Positions 18,085 to 26,451 of a DNA stretch of 64,000 bases are shown piece by piece. The position numbers and the translations under genes are program-made. The notes beneath the pieces were generated by a model, which saw only the letters and a list, made by a program, of their open reading frames with translations, searched no databases and was not told the origin of the DNA. Origin of the DNA: Microbacterium sp. SA39 (lineage in GTDB: Bacteria; Actinomycetota; Actinomycetes; Actinomycetales; Microbacteriaceae); contig NZ_JXRU01000024.1 of NCBI RefSeq assembly GCF_000967865.1, positions 19,841 to 83,840 of the forward strand, written 5' to 3'. Each line of letters starts with the position of its first letter. Position 1 is the first letter of the stretch.

Positions 18085-18284
18085 GCGTTTCGTCTCGTCG
18101 CGGAGACCCGTCCTGAGCGAGCGAATGCGAGTCGAAGGGTCCTCGCTCAACGACCGGGAGGTTTCCGGTCGTTGAGCGACGCTTCGACTCGCTGACGCTC
18201 GCTCTGTGCAGGTCTCCGCGAGACGAAACGCCAGCGACCGCGCTCGTCGTGCCTCCGCCCTGGGTCCCTGAGCTTGTCGCAGGG
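18085..18284. repeat. Compound array of dispersed repeats between phnD-like and phnC-like genes
   Basis: Bounded by GCGTTTCGTCTCG at 18085-18097 and its complement CGAGACGAAACGC at 18219-18231, with internal ACGACCGGGAGG/GGTCGTTGAGCGAC halves and a second repeat type (GGTCCCTGAGCTTGTCGCAG, around 18262-18281). The whole 257-bp spacer between the two operon genes is repeat-derived. Its insertion has probably displaced or obscured the original start region of the ATPase gene. Confidence 0.8.
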
Positions 18285-18303
18285 CGCACGACGCCAGCCG
18301 CTG

Positions 18304-19206
18304 TCACTTGAGGTCCTTGAGCTCGACGCCCGCGACGGCCGCGATCTCGGCGAAGGACTCGAAGTCCGCGCTCTTCGGGTCGACCGTCTGCGGGGCCGCC
18401 GCGAAAGCTCCGTACGCCCCAAGCTTCTCGGCGTTCTCCGGCGAGAAGACCGCGGCGATGCCCTCCTGGATGACCTTGCGCGTCTCGGCATCCAGCGATT
18501 GACGTCCGAGCACCGCACCCTGGATGCTCATCGCCGGGCTCTCGCCGACCGCGCGCCACTCTCCGTCGGCGAAGGGAAACATCGGGGCACCGAGCTCGGT
18601 GAGCATGAAGGCGGTGCACGCGGCATCCACCTGACCCTGCTCGAGGGCTGCGAAGCTGCCCTCGTGTCCGCCGGCGAAGATCGCCTCGTAGTCGGTGCCC
18701 TGCTCGAGGCCGGCCTCATGCAGCATGTAGACCGGCATGAAGTAGCCCGAGCTCGATGCCTGGTCGGCGAAGGCGACCGTCCTGCCCTCGAAGTCCTCCA
18801 CCGTCTGGATCGGCGAGTCTTCGAGCACGACACAGGTCGACACCGGCTTGCCGTCGCCCTCGAAGGCGACCAGTGCATCGACCTCCCCGGTGTTCACGGC
18901 GAGCGCCGAGGGGAAGCCGCTCATGATGCCGATGTCGACGTGGTCGGCGCGGATGGCCTCGACGACGCTGAGGTAGTCGGGCACATCGGTGATCTCGACC
19001 GTGCGGCCGGTGGCCTCTTCGAGCAGCTCGGCGAACACCTCGATCGGGTTCTCGGCGGTGGGGTCGTCGCCGACGGGCAGCGTCGCGATCGTGATGGGGG
19101 CGTCGGGGTCGGCCGGGGCCGCCTCGGCGCTGGGGCTCTGGCAGCCGGTGAGTGCGAGGGCGGCGACGCCCAAGAGGCCGACGACGGGCAGGGTGAAGCG
19201 GCGCAT
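18304..19206 (-). CDS. Phosphate/phosphonate-type ABC transporter substrate-binding lipoprotein (PhnD type)
   Basis: A 300-aa lipoprotein: MRRFTLPVVGLLGVAALALT then the lipoprotein Cys in LTGCQSP. The PhnD/phosphite-binding family is indicated by EIAEVPDY-like EITDVPDYLSVVEAIRADHV, DIGIMSGFPSALA, GRTVAFADQASSSGYFMP and the GGHEGSFAALEQGQVDAA segment. ATG at 19206 follows GAAAGG. It is the first gene of the operon SBP-ATPase-permease-phosphatase-TetR. The ligand (phosphonate, phosphite or phosphate ester) is not decided by sequence. Confidence 0.92.
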   Translation of the reverse strand: MRRFTLPVVGLLGVAALALTGCQSPSAEAAPADPDAPITIATLPVGDDPTAENPIEVFAELLEEATGRTVEITDVPDYLSVVEAIRADHVDIGIMSGFPSALAVNTGEVDALVAFEGDGKPVSTCVVLEDSPIQTVEDFEGRTVAFADQASSSGYFMPVYMLHEAGLEQGTDYEAIFAGGHEGSFAALEQGQVDAACTAFMLTELGAPMFPFADGEWRAVGESPAMSIQGAVLGRQSLDAETRKVIQEGIAAVFSPENAEKLGAYGAFAAAPQTVDPKSADFESFAEIAAVAGVELKDLK

Positions 19207-19380
19207 GATGACCTTTCGGGAGGAGACGTTCCCGAATTCCGAGAACACTGGTATTCCAACTCCCGAAGGTGACAGGCAATTACGAGACCGCCGTACTCCG
19301 AATGGAACGCTGCGTGAACGGCGGATGACGGATGCCGCGGGGCGGGTTCGACCGAGCTCCCGGTGTCCCATCCTGCTAGC

Positions 19381-19435
19381 GAGGTGTCACAAAGCGCTGT
19401 CTCGGAGGCGTGCGTGCGGCACTTCCTGACACCTC
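19381..19435. repeat. 3'-end inverted-repeat element (family G), 17-bp arms
   Basis: Arms 19381-19397 and 19419-19435, based on GAGGTGTCA..AAG, pair at 14 of 17 positions around a 21-nt loop. The element sits 28 bp past the stop of the dehydrogenase gene (19463) in the 256-bp gap before the phosphonate-type operon. The remainder of the gap holds the leader of the binding-protein gene. No second copy of this arm sequence was found in the window. Confidence 0.65.
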
Positions 19436-19462
19436 AGCCCTGCGTCATGCCCGACGCGCGCG

Positions 19463-20545
19463 TTATCCCGCCACGGCCTCCGCGATCGCGGCCCCGAGCT
19501 CGACCGTTGTCGCCATGCCGCCGAGGTCGGGGGTGAAGGGCGCAGCATCCGCTCCCCTGGCGAGAACGTCCTCGATCGCGGCGAGCACGGCGGCGGCGGC
19601 ATCCGCGTGGCCGAGGTGTTCGAGCATCATCGCTCCGCACCAGATCTGGCCGATGGGGTTCGCGATGCCGCGCCCGGCGATGTCGGGAGCCGAGCCGTGC
19701 ACCGGCTCGAACAGGCTCGGGAACAGGCCCTCGGGATTGATGTTGGCGCTCGGGGCGATGCCGATCGTGCCCGTGCAGGCCGGTCCGAGGTCCGACAGGA
19801 TGTCGCCGAACAGGTTGCTCGCCACGACCACGTCGAACCAGTCGGGGTGCAACACGAAGTTCGCGGTGAGGATGTCGATGTGGAACTGGTCCCGCCGCAC
19901 GTCCGGGTAGTCGGCGCCGACCGCGGCGACCCGCTCGTCCCAGTAGGGCATCGAGATCGAGATGCCGTTGCTCTTGGTCGCCGAGGTGAGGTGCTTCGCC
20001 TCACGCCGCTGCGCCAGGTCGTACGCGTACCGCAGCACCCGGTCGACGCCGGTGCGGGTCATCACGGTCTCCTGCAGCACGAACTCGCGGTCGGTGCCCT
20101 CGAACATCCGCCCGCCGATCGACGAGTACTCGCCCTCGGTGTTCTCGCGCACGACGTAGAAGTCGATGTCGCCGGGTTCGCGCCCGGCGAGGGGCGAGAC
20201 GACCCCGGGCATCAGTCGCACCGGCCGCAGGTTCACGTACTGATCGAACGCGCGGCGGAACTGGATGAGGCTCCCCCACAGGCTCACGTGGTCGGGCACG
20301 ACATCGGGCCAGCCGACCGCGCCGAAGTAGATGGCGTCGAAACCGCGGAGCGTCTCGAACCAGTCGTCCGGCAGCATCCGCCCGTGCTCCTGCCAGTACG
20401 CGGCGCTGGCGAAGTCGAACTCCTCGAACTCGAGCGAGATGTCGAACCGGGATGCCGCGGCTCGCATCACCCGCAGCCCCTCGGGCATGACCTCGGTGCC
20501 GATGCCGTCGCCGGCGATCACGGCGATGCGGTGGGTGGTGGTCAT
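19463..20545 (-). CDS. Tartrate/D-malate dehydrogenase-type beta-decarboxylating dehydrogenase
   Basis: A 360-aa member of the isocitrate/isopropylmalate dehydrogenase family. AVIAGDGIGTEVMPEG starts the fold; YVNLRPVRLMPGV, FYVVRENTEGEYSS and TSATKSNGISISMPYWDE are closer to tartrate dehydrogenase/D-malate dehydrogenase (DmlA) than to LeuB. The metal-binding Asp residues lie in SNLFGDILSDLG. It would oxidatively decarboxylate tartrate or D-malate with NAD. ATG at 20545. The gene follows the dipeptide transporter operon on the same strand but is separated from it by a perfect 25-bp inverted repeat, so read-through is uncertain. Confidence 0.88.
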   Translation of the reverse strand: MTTTHRIAVIAGDGIGTEVMPEGLRVMRAAASRFDISLEFEEFDFASAAYWQEHGRMLPDDWFETLRGFDAIYFGAVGWPDVVPDHVSLWGSLIQFRRAFDQYVNLRPVRLMPGVVSPLAGREPGDIDFYVVRENTEGEYSSIGGRMFEGTDREFVLQETVMTRTGVDRVLRYAYDLAQRREAKHLTSATKSNGISISMPYWDERVAAVGADYPDVRRDQFHIDILTANFVLHPDWFDVVVASNLFGDILSDLGPACTGTIGIAPSANINPEGLFPSLFEPVHGSAPDIAGRGIANPIGQIWCGAMMLEHLGHADAAAAVLAAIEDVLARGADAAPFTPDLGGMATTVELGAAIAEAVAG

Positions 20546-20575
20546 GGGGTTCCTTCCGGTTCGGCGGAGATGGCT

Positions 20576-20642
20576 TGCTTTCGAATCGCGCAACTGGTCG
20601 ATCGTGGCCGCCAGGACCGACCAGTTGCGCGATTCGAAAGCA
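20576..20642. repeat. 3'-end inverted-repeat element, family B, 25-bp perfect arms
   Basis: Arms 20576-20600 and 20618-20642 are perfect complements containing TTTCGAATCGCGCAACTGG; the loop is 17 nt. It starts 8 bp past the stop of the dppF-type gene. The same arms recur with one mismatch at 37097-37159. The long uninterrupted stem would be a strong transcript end or processing signal, but no U-tract is present. Confidence 0.92.
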
Positions 20643-20649
20643 CAAGGGG

Positions 20650-21660
20650 TCAGAGCACGTCGAGCTCGGCGGGGTGGTGACAGGCGACACGGTGAGTGCC
20701 GCCGTGATCGACCAGCTCCGGAACCTCCTCGGCGCACACCTCGGTCGCCTTCCAGCAGCGCGTGCGGAAGCGGCATCCGCTCGGCGGCGACACCGGACTC
20801 GGCACGTCGCCGGTGAGCACGATCCGTTCACGCGCGCGCTCGGCGCGTGGGTCGGGGACCGGGATCGCCGACAGCAGCGCCTGCGTGTACGGATGCCGCG
20901 GCCGCTCGTACAGGTCGTCGACCGGCCCCTCCTCGACCAGCTTTCCGAGGTACATGACCCCGACGCGGTCGCTGAGATGCCGCACCACGGACAGGTCGTG
21001 CGCGATGAAGAGGTACGTGAGGCCGAGGTCGCGCTGCAGGTCGTCGAGCAGATTCAGCACCCCGGCCTGCACGCTGACATCGAGGGCGCTGACCGGCTCG
21101 TCGAGCACGATGACCTCGGGCTCCACGGCGAGCGCGCGGGCGATGCCGAGGCGCTGTCGCTGTCCACCCGAGAACTCGTGCGGGAAGCGGTCGGCGTGCG
21201 CGGGGTTCAGCCCGACCTGGGCGAGCAGCTCCTCGACCCTTCGCTCATGCTGACCGCGGTGCAGTCCGTGGATCACGAGCGGCTCGGTCAGCGTCGCGCG
21301 CACCGACTTCCGCGGGTTCAGCGAGGCGTACGGATCCTGGAAGACGAACTGCACCCGCCGACGCAGCGCCCGCAGTCGCGAGCCCTCGACGCCCGTGATG
21401 TCCTGGTCTCCCAGTCGTATCGAGCCGCCGTCGCTCGATTGCAGCCGGGCGACGCTGCGCCCGAGCGACGACTTGCCGCAGCCGCTCTCGCCCACCAAGC
21501 CGAATGTCTGCCCGCCCTCGATCGAGAGGCTCACGTCCGACACCGCCTGCACGATGTCGCGCGTGCGGCCGAACAGGCCGCCGCCGACCTTGTACTCCTT
21601 CACGAGGTTGGTCACGGTCAGTCCGGTGCTCGTCGGCCGGTCCACCACGGGCTGGGTCAC
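20650..21660 (-). CDS. dppF: Peptide ABC transporter ATPase (DppF/OppF type)
   Basis: A 336-aa ATPase energising uptake of di- or oligopeptides. Walker A GESGCGKSS, Q-loop FVFQDPYASLNP, signature FSGGQRQRLGIARAL, Walker B VIVLDEPVSALD, and the C-terminal oligopeptide_HPY domain with Cys residues (GCRFRTRCWKATEVC) that marks this subfamily. GTG at 21660 overlaps the stop of dppD as GTGA. Last gene of the transporter set; an inverted repeat follows 8 bp after its stop. Confidence 0.93.
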   Translation of the reverse strand: MTQPVVDRPTSTGLTVTNLVKEYKVGGGLFGRTRDIVQAVSDVSLSIEGGQTFGLVGESGCGKSSLGRSVARLQSSDGGSIRLGDQDITGVEGSRLRALRRRVQFVFQDPYASLNPRKSVRATLTEPLVIHGLHRGQHERRVEELLAQVGLNPAHADRFPHEFSGGQRQRLGIARALAVEPEVIVLDEPVSALDVSVQAGVLNLLDDLQRDLGLTYLFIAHDLSVVRHLSDRVGVMYLGKLVEEGPVDDLYERPRHPYTQALLSAIPVPDPRAERARERIVLTGDVPSPVSPPSGCRFRTRCWKATEVCAEEVPELVDHGGTHRVACHHPAELDVL

Positions 21661-22703
21661 AGGACCGCCTCCTTCTGCCATTCGCCGACCCGCACGCACG
21701 CGGCGGTGTGGATGCCGGGAGCCGCACCAGCGGCATCCGCCTCGACACCCGAAGCCACCGCCACCACCGGCACCGCCGGCGGCACGACCACATCGCAGAG
21801 CCCGGCCACCGCATGCGCGCAGCGCGGGGCGAAGCGGCATCCGTCGGGCCATGCCGTCGCCACGGGAGGCTGACCGGCGATCTGGTACAGCCGGTCCTCG
21901 CGCGACGCGCGCCGGTCGATGCGGGGCAGCGAGGCCAGGAGCCCCGCCGTGTACGGGTGCGCCGTCTCGTAGAAGAGCGGGTCGACGTCGGCGGTCTCGA
22001 CCAGGCCGCCCGCGTACATGACCATGACGCGATCGGCGGTCCCCGCGACGACGCCGAGGTCGTGCGTGATGAGCAGCACGGTCGACCCCGTGCGGCGCTG
22101 CACCTCGCGGAGCACCTCGAGCACCTGCGCCTGCACGGTCACGTCGAGCGCCGTGGTGGGCTCGTCGGCGATCAGCAGGTCGGGTTCGTTGGCGATGCTC
22201 ATCGCGATCATCACGCGCTGACGCATGCCTCCGGAGAACTCGTGCGGAAAGCGATCGACGCGCAGCTCGGGCGAGGGGATGCCGACGATGTCGAGCAGTT
22301 CCACCGCCCTGGCGCGACGCTCGGCCGCCGAGCTCTCGGGTCGGTGCACGCGCACGGCCTCGATCAGCTGGTCGCCGACGCGCATCACCGGGTTCAGGGC
22401 GGTGAGCGCGTCCTGGAACACGACCGCGATGTCCTTCCCGCGGATCTCGCGCAGCGCGGCATCCGACATCCCGAGGAGTTCCGTGCCGCGGAACCGGATC
22501 GACCCGGTGACGACGGCGTTCTTCGGCAGCAGGCCCATGATCGCCATGGCGGTCATGGACTTGCCCGAACCCGACTCCCCGACGATCCCGACGGTCTCTC
22601 CCTCGTGCAGCACGAACGAGACGCCCTCGATGGCTCTCGCTCGTCCGGCATCCGTCGGGAAGCTGACCGACAGGTCCGTGACCTGGAGCAGCACGGCGCT
22701 CAC
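21657..22703 (-). CDS. dppD: Peptide ABC transporter ATPase (DppD/OppD type)
   Basis: A 348-aa ATPase. Walker [10 protein letters not shown]-loop [14 protein letters not shown], signature [13 protein letters not shown], Walker [19 protein letters not shown], and the oligopeptide_HPY tail ([16 protein letters not shown]). GTG at 22703 overlaps the permease stop as GTGA. An Ala/Val/Pro-rich insertion lies in the C-terminal tail before the final HTAACVRV strand. Works with DppF, DppB and DppC. Confidence 0.93.
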   Translation of the reverse strand: MSAVLLQVTDLSVSFPTDAGRARAIEGVSFVLHEGETVGIVGESGSGKSMTAMAIMGLLPKNAVVTGSIRFRGTELLGMSDAALREIRGKDIAVVFQDALTALNPVMRVGDQLIEAVRVHRPESSAAERRARAVELLDIVGIPSPELRVDRFPHEFSGGMRQRVMIAMSIANEPDLLIADEPTTALDVTVQAQVLEVLREVQRRTGSTVLLITHDLGVVAGTADRVMVMYAGGLVETADVDPLFYETAHPYTAGLLASLPRIDRRASREDRLYQIAGQPPVATAWPDGCRFAPRCAHAVAGLCDVVVPPAVPVVAVASGVEADAAGAAPGIHTAACVRVGEWQKEAVL

Positions 22704-23602
22704 AGGTTCTTCCCCTGCGGGTCGAGCGCGTCGCGCAGGCCGTCGCCGATGAAGTTCACGCACAGCACCGTGACGAGGATGAACAGGCCCGGGAAGTACA
22801 GCAGATACACCTGCGGGGTGCCGACGTAGCCGGCGGCCTGGCTGAGCATCGAGCCCCAGCTGGTCTGCGGCGGCTGCACCCCGAACCCGAGGAAGCTCAG
22901 CGTCGATTCCGCGATGATCGAGGATGCCACGGCGAGACTCATCGCGACGACGATGACGCCGGCGAGGTTCGGCAGCAGGTGCGAGACGACGATGCGGAAT
23001 CCGGATGCTCCGATGCCGCGCGCTGCGTCGATGAAGTCCTTCTCACGCAGCGACAGCACCTGTGCCCGCACCACGCGGGCGATGTACGTCCAGCCGAGCG
23101 CGGTGAGCGCCAGCACGATCGTCGTCGGTGAGGGGCCGAGGCCCTGCAGGATCACCGCGAGCAGCGCGATCGCGGGAACGATGAGGAACAGGTCGGTGAT
23201 GCGCATGATGAGCTCTCCGATCCAGCCGCCGACGTAGCCCGCGATCGCGCCGAGCGCGGTCCCGACGACCGTGGCGAGCAGCGCCACCGCGAGCCCGATC
23301 GCGAGGGAGATCTGCCCCGAGAAGAGGATCTCGCTGAGGTAGTCGCGGCCGAGTTCGTCGGTGCCGAGCCAGTGTGCACCCGACGGCGCCGTAGGTCCGA
23401 GCAGCAGGTCCTGCTGCCCCTGCGGATAGGGAGCGATCCAGCCGGCACCGAAGCAGGCGATCAGCAGAAGCACGAGCACCGCCAGACTCACGACGCCCAG
23501 CCGATGCCGCAGGAAACCCTTCAGCAGCTGGCGGGTGGGCGCCTTCTGCGGCTCCTGGTCGGCGAGCAGCTCTTCGCGCCCGGCGATGCCTGCACTGCTC
23601 AT
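22700..23602 (-). CDS. dppC: Peptide ABC transporter permease (DppC type)
   Basis: A 300-aa permease. An OppC_N-type segment (LKGFLRHRLGVVSLAVLVLL) is followed by HWLGTDELGRDYLSEILFSG and the EAA loop AARGIGASGFRIVVSHLLPN; the end GDGLRDALDPQGKN is standard for DppC. About six transmembrane helices. ATG at 23602 overlaps the dppB stop. Confidence 0.93.
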   Translation of the reverse strand: MSSAGIAGREELLADQEPQKAPTRQLLKGFLRHRLGVVSLAVLVLLLIACFGAGWIAPYPQGQQDLLLGPTAPSGAHWLGTDELGRDYLSEILFSGQISLAIGLAVALLATVVGTALGAIAGYVGGWIGELIMRITDLFLIVPAIALLAVILQGLGPSPTTIVLALTALGWTYIARVVRAQVLSLREKDFIDAARGIGASGFRIVVSHLLPNLAGVIVVAMSLAVASSIIAESTLSFLGFGVQPPQTSWGSMLSQAAGYVGTPQVYLLYFPGLFILVTVLCVNFIGDGLRDALDPQGKNL

Positions 23603-24564
23603 GACAGTCTCACTCTCGGGTCGAGCACCGCGTAGGCGATGTCGGCGATCAGGTTGCAGAGCACCACGGCCACGGCGACCACGATCATCCAGGGCAGCAG
23701 CACGAACACGTCGCCCGCGACGAGCGACTGCAGGAACAGCCGCCCCATGCCGGGAATGGCGAAGATCTGCTCGGTGACCACGAGCCCGCCGATCAGGATC
23801 GCCGCGTCCAGGGCCACGACCGTGACGAACGGGGCGAGGGAGTTGCGCACCGCGTGCCGCCAGATGACCTGTCGCCGCGGCACGCCCTTCGCTCGGGCTG
23901 TGCGCACGTAGTCGCTGGAGAGGGCATCGAGCATCGCGGCACGGCCGAATCGGCTCCACGACGCGACCAGCGCGATCATGAGCGCGGCGACCGGCAGGAT
24001 CAGGTGACGGATGTAGTCCAGCACGCCGGTCTGCCCCGGCGAGTTCAGGCCGATGAAGTACAGCGGCGGCTCGCTGAGCCCGAACGCCTCCTTCGGCCAC
24101 ACGGCGAACGTCTGGATCAGGATGAGGCCGAACCAGAAGGCCGGCATCGCGATCCCGAGGTACGAGGCCCCCGTCAGCAGGTTGTCGCCGAGCGAGTACT
24201 GCCGCACGGCCGAGTAGACGCTGATGCCTCCGGCGATGAGGATCGCCACGAGCAGACCCCAGAACGCGAGCTGCAGGGTCGGCCACAGGGCCTCGCCGAT
24301 CAGCGGGAGCACCGGGGTGCCGGTGCGCGTGCTCACACCCCAGTCGCCGACGACCATCGCCCGCAGCCACAAGAAGTACTGCTCGGGGATGGAGCGATCG
24401 AGGCCGAGCCGCTCGACCTCGCGGGCCAGAGCGGTCGGGTCCTGCGCCAGGCGGAGCTTGGCGAGCGGATCGAACGTCGCGCGCACCGCCCAGAACAGGA
24501 CGAAGGAGGCGACGAGGATCACCGGGATCGAGTACAGCACCCGTCGTGTGATGAACGTGACCAT
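23599..24564 (-). CDS. dppB: Peptide ABC transporter permease (DppB type)
   Basis: A 321-aa permease with about six transmembrane helices. RRVLYSIPVILVASFVLFWA at the start, the EAA loop RAKGVPRRQVIWRHAVRNSL and the end VLCNLIADIAYAVLDPRVR are typical of DppB. ATG at 24564 follows a GGAGG-like sequence 10 bp upstream. It starts 60 bp after the binding-protein stop. Confidence 0.93.
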   Translation of the reverse strand: MVTFITRRVLYSIPVILVASFVLFWAVRATFDPLAKLRLAQDPTALAREVERLGLDRSIPEQYFLWLRAMVVGDWGVSTRTGTPVLPLIGEALWPTLQLAFWGLLVAILIAGGISVYSAVRQYSLGDNLLTGASYLGIAMPAFWFGLILIQTFAVWPKEAFGLSEPPLYFIGLNSPGQTGVLDYIRHLILPVAALMIALVASWSRFGRAAMLDALSSDYVRTARAKGVPRRQVIWRHAVRNSLAPFVTVVALDAAILIGGLVVTEQIFAIPGMGRLFLQSLVAGDVFVLLPWMIVVAVAVVLCNLIADIAYAVLDPRVRLS

Positions 24565-24624
24565 GTCGTCGCCTCCTTCCTGTCCGAATTCTGTCCGCGT
24601 CGCTGAGCGTGCCGGGCCGCGGGG

Positions 24625-26328
24625 TCAGCCCGCGAGGCCCCACTCGGCGAGGTTCCAGAACGGGCCCTCGATCGGGTTGATCTGCAGCGGGCCGCCGACC
24701 TTCTCGCTCCACAGCAGCACGTTCGGCACGGCGTCGAGCGGGAGGGAGGGGACGTTCTCGGCGATCAGCGCGTCGCCTTCGTGGGATGCCGCGATGCGGG
24801 CATCCGTGTCGATCTCGCTGTCGACCTGGGTGAGCAGGTCGTCGAGGCCGGGGATGTCCGCCCGGTAGAAGTTGATGCCGGAGTACCCGTTCGCCTCGCT
24901 CGGGATGTTGACCGACGAGAACGTCGCGCTGAGCGTGGGGTCCGGGAACGTGTCGACGAGCGCCCAGATGCCGGCCTGGAATTCGCCCTCCGGCGCGATC
25001 GTGCCGAACAGGTCGGCCGGGGTGACCTGGTCGATGGTCATCTCGAATCCGGCATCCGCCAGCTGCGACTGCAGCACCTGCACCGTGAGGTCGCGGCGCT
25101 TGTTGCCGGCGAGCGTCTTGATCGAGAAGGTCGCGGTCTCGCCGCCCTTCGCCCAGACGCCGTCGGAGTTCTTCTCCCAGCCATCGCCCTCCATGAGCTC
25201 GTCGACCTTGTCGAGATCGAGCGTGTACTTCGAGAAGTCGTCCGACGCGAACGGTGCGACCATCGGCGAGTTGAAGCTCTGCTGCGCCTTGTCGATGCCG
25301 AGTCCGCCGAAGAGGCGCTTGACGATGGCGTCGCGGTCGATCGAATAGGCGAGTGCCTGGCGTACGGCGACCGAGTCGAAGGGGGCTGCGGCGTTGTTCA
25401 ACCAGATGGCCTCCAGGTTGCCGCTGCGGGCGTCGACCTGCGACTTGATGCCGGGCAGCCCGGCCTCGATCTGGGTGAGCGCGTCGAGCTGCGGGGTCGG
25501 GGCGAGCACACTGACCTGGCCGCTCTTGAGCGCCTGGAACGCGGCCGTCGTGTCGGGCAGGAACAGGAAGGTCACCTTGTCGAGGTGCGGCTTCTCGCCC
25601 CAGTAGTTCTCGTTCGGCACGAGCGTGACCGACGTGCCGCGGGTCCACTTCTCGATCTTCCACGGGCCGCCGCTGAAGTCGTAGCCGTCGGCCATCATCG
25701 CGCCGCGGTCCTGCCCCTCGAGGATGTGGGCGGGCATGATCCCGTAGACGCTGAACAGCGTGCGCCATCCGGCGTAGGCGGAGTCGAGCGTGACCACGGC
25801 CTTCTTCGGGTCGCTCGCGTCGACATCGGCGATCCGGTCGTAGCCGGTCTTGTCGAAGATGTCGTCGCCGTCGCGGATCTGCAGGGCGGTGTAGGCGAAG
25901 TCGGCCGAGGTGATGGGCTCGCCGTCGGACCAGACGGCATCCGGGTTGATCTCGTAGGTGATCGTCTGCGTGCCGTCGTCGGCGACCTCGGTGGTCGGCT
26001 CGCCCGTGACGAGGTCGGAGGGCTGCGGAACCCACTCCTCGTCGACCAGACGCGTCTCGAACACGGCCGGCATGGTCGGGATCTGCATGACGTAGGTGCC
26101 CCAGATCGATCCTCCGCAGGTGGCGATCCAGTCGGCGCAGTCGGGTTCCTGCTCGGCGCCGATCACGAGTTCGCCGCCGTCGACGACGGCGACCTCCTCG
26201 TTCGTCTCGGCCGGTGCGGGAGCCGACGTGCAGGCGGCGAGGGAGCCGATCAGCGCGACGGTGCTGAGGGCCGCGATCAGGCGGCGACGGGAAGAGGGGA
26301 CAGCGGTGCGGAGCAATGATTTCGACAT
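24625..26328 (-). CDS. dppA: Peptide ABC transporter substrate-binding lipoprotein (family 5)
   Basis: A 567-aa family-5 solute-binding protein. Signal peptide and lipobox end at SLAACTSAP. Family motifs include TYEINPDAVWSDGEPITSAD, GPWKIEKWTRGTSVTLVPNE, and FAVRQALAYSIDR-like DSVAVRQALAYSIDRDAIV. It is long for a dipeptide-binding protein and fits oligopeptide binding. Its ATG (26328) lies 107 bp past the S9 peptidase stop, a gap carrying a TAGTCA-N7-TGACTA palindrome, so the transporter may have its own regulated promoter. Confidence 0.92.
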   Translation of the reverse strand: MSKSLLRTAVPSSRRRLIAALSTVALIGSLAACTSAPAPAETNEEVAVVDGGELVIGAEQEPDCADWIATCGGSIWGTYVMQIPTMPAVFETRLVDEEWVPQPSDLVTGEPTTEVADDGTQTITYEINPDAVWSDGEPITSADFAYTALQIRDGDDIFDKTGYDRIADVDASDPKKAVVTLDSAYAGWRTLFSVYGIMPAHILEGQDRGAMMADGYDFSGGPWKIEKWTRGTSVTLVPNENYWGEKPHLDKVTFLFLPDTTAAFQALKSGQVSVLAPTPQLDALTQIEAGLPGIKSQVDARSGNLEAIWLNNAAAPFDSVAVRQALAYSIDRDAIVKRLFGGLGIDKAQQSFNSPMVAPFASDDFSKYTLDLDKVDELMEGDGWEKNSDGVWAKGGETATFSIKTLAGNKRRDLTVQVLQSQLADAGFEMTIDQVTPADLFGTIAPEGEFQAGIWALVDTFPDPTLSATFSSVNIPSEANGYSGINFYRADIPGLDDLLTQVDSEIDTDARIAASHEGDALIAENVPSLPLDAVPNVLLWSEKVGGPLQINPIEGPFWNLAEWGLAG

Positions 26329-26432
26329 GGACGGATCTCCAGTGAGCGTGCGACGAGGGAACAGTGCAGAGGGTGCTGTGGTGCGGGTGGTGGTCCGACT
26401 CTAGAACTGACCGCGATAGATAGCAAGCACTT

Positions 26433-26451
26433 TAGTCAATGTTCGTGACTA
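26433..26451. promoter_or_regulatory. Candidate TetR operator between peptidase and peptide-transporter genes
   Basis: The perfect inverted repeat TAGTCA-N7-TGACTA lies across the stop codon of the S9 peptidase, about 105 bp upstream of the transporter binding protein. Its half-site TGACTAT also occurs in the sites at 28328 and 31413. The match is shorter than between those two, so the assignment to the same regulator is tentative. Confidence 0.45.
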
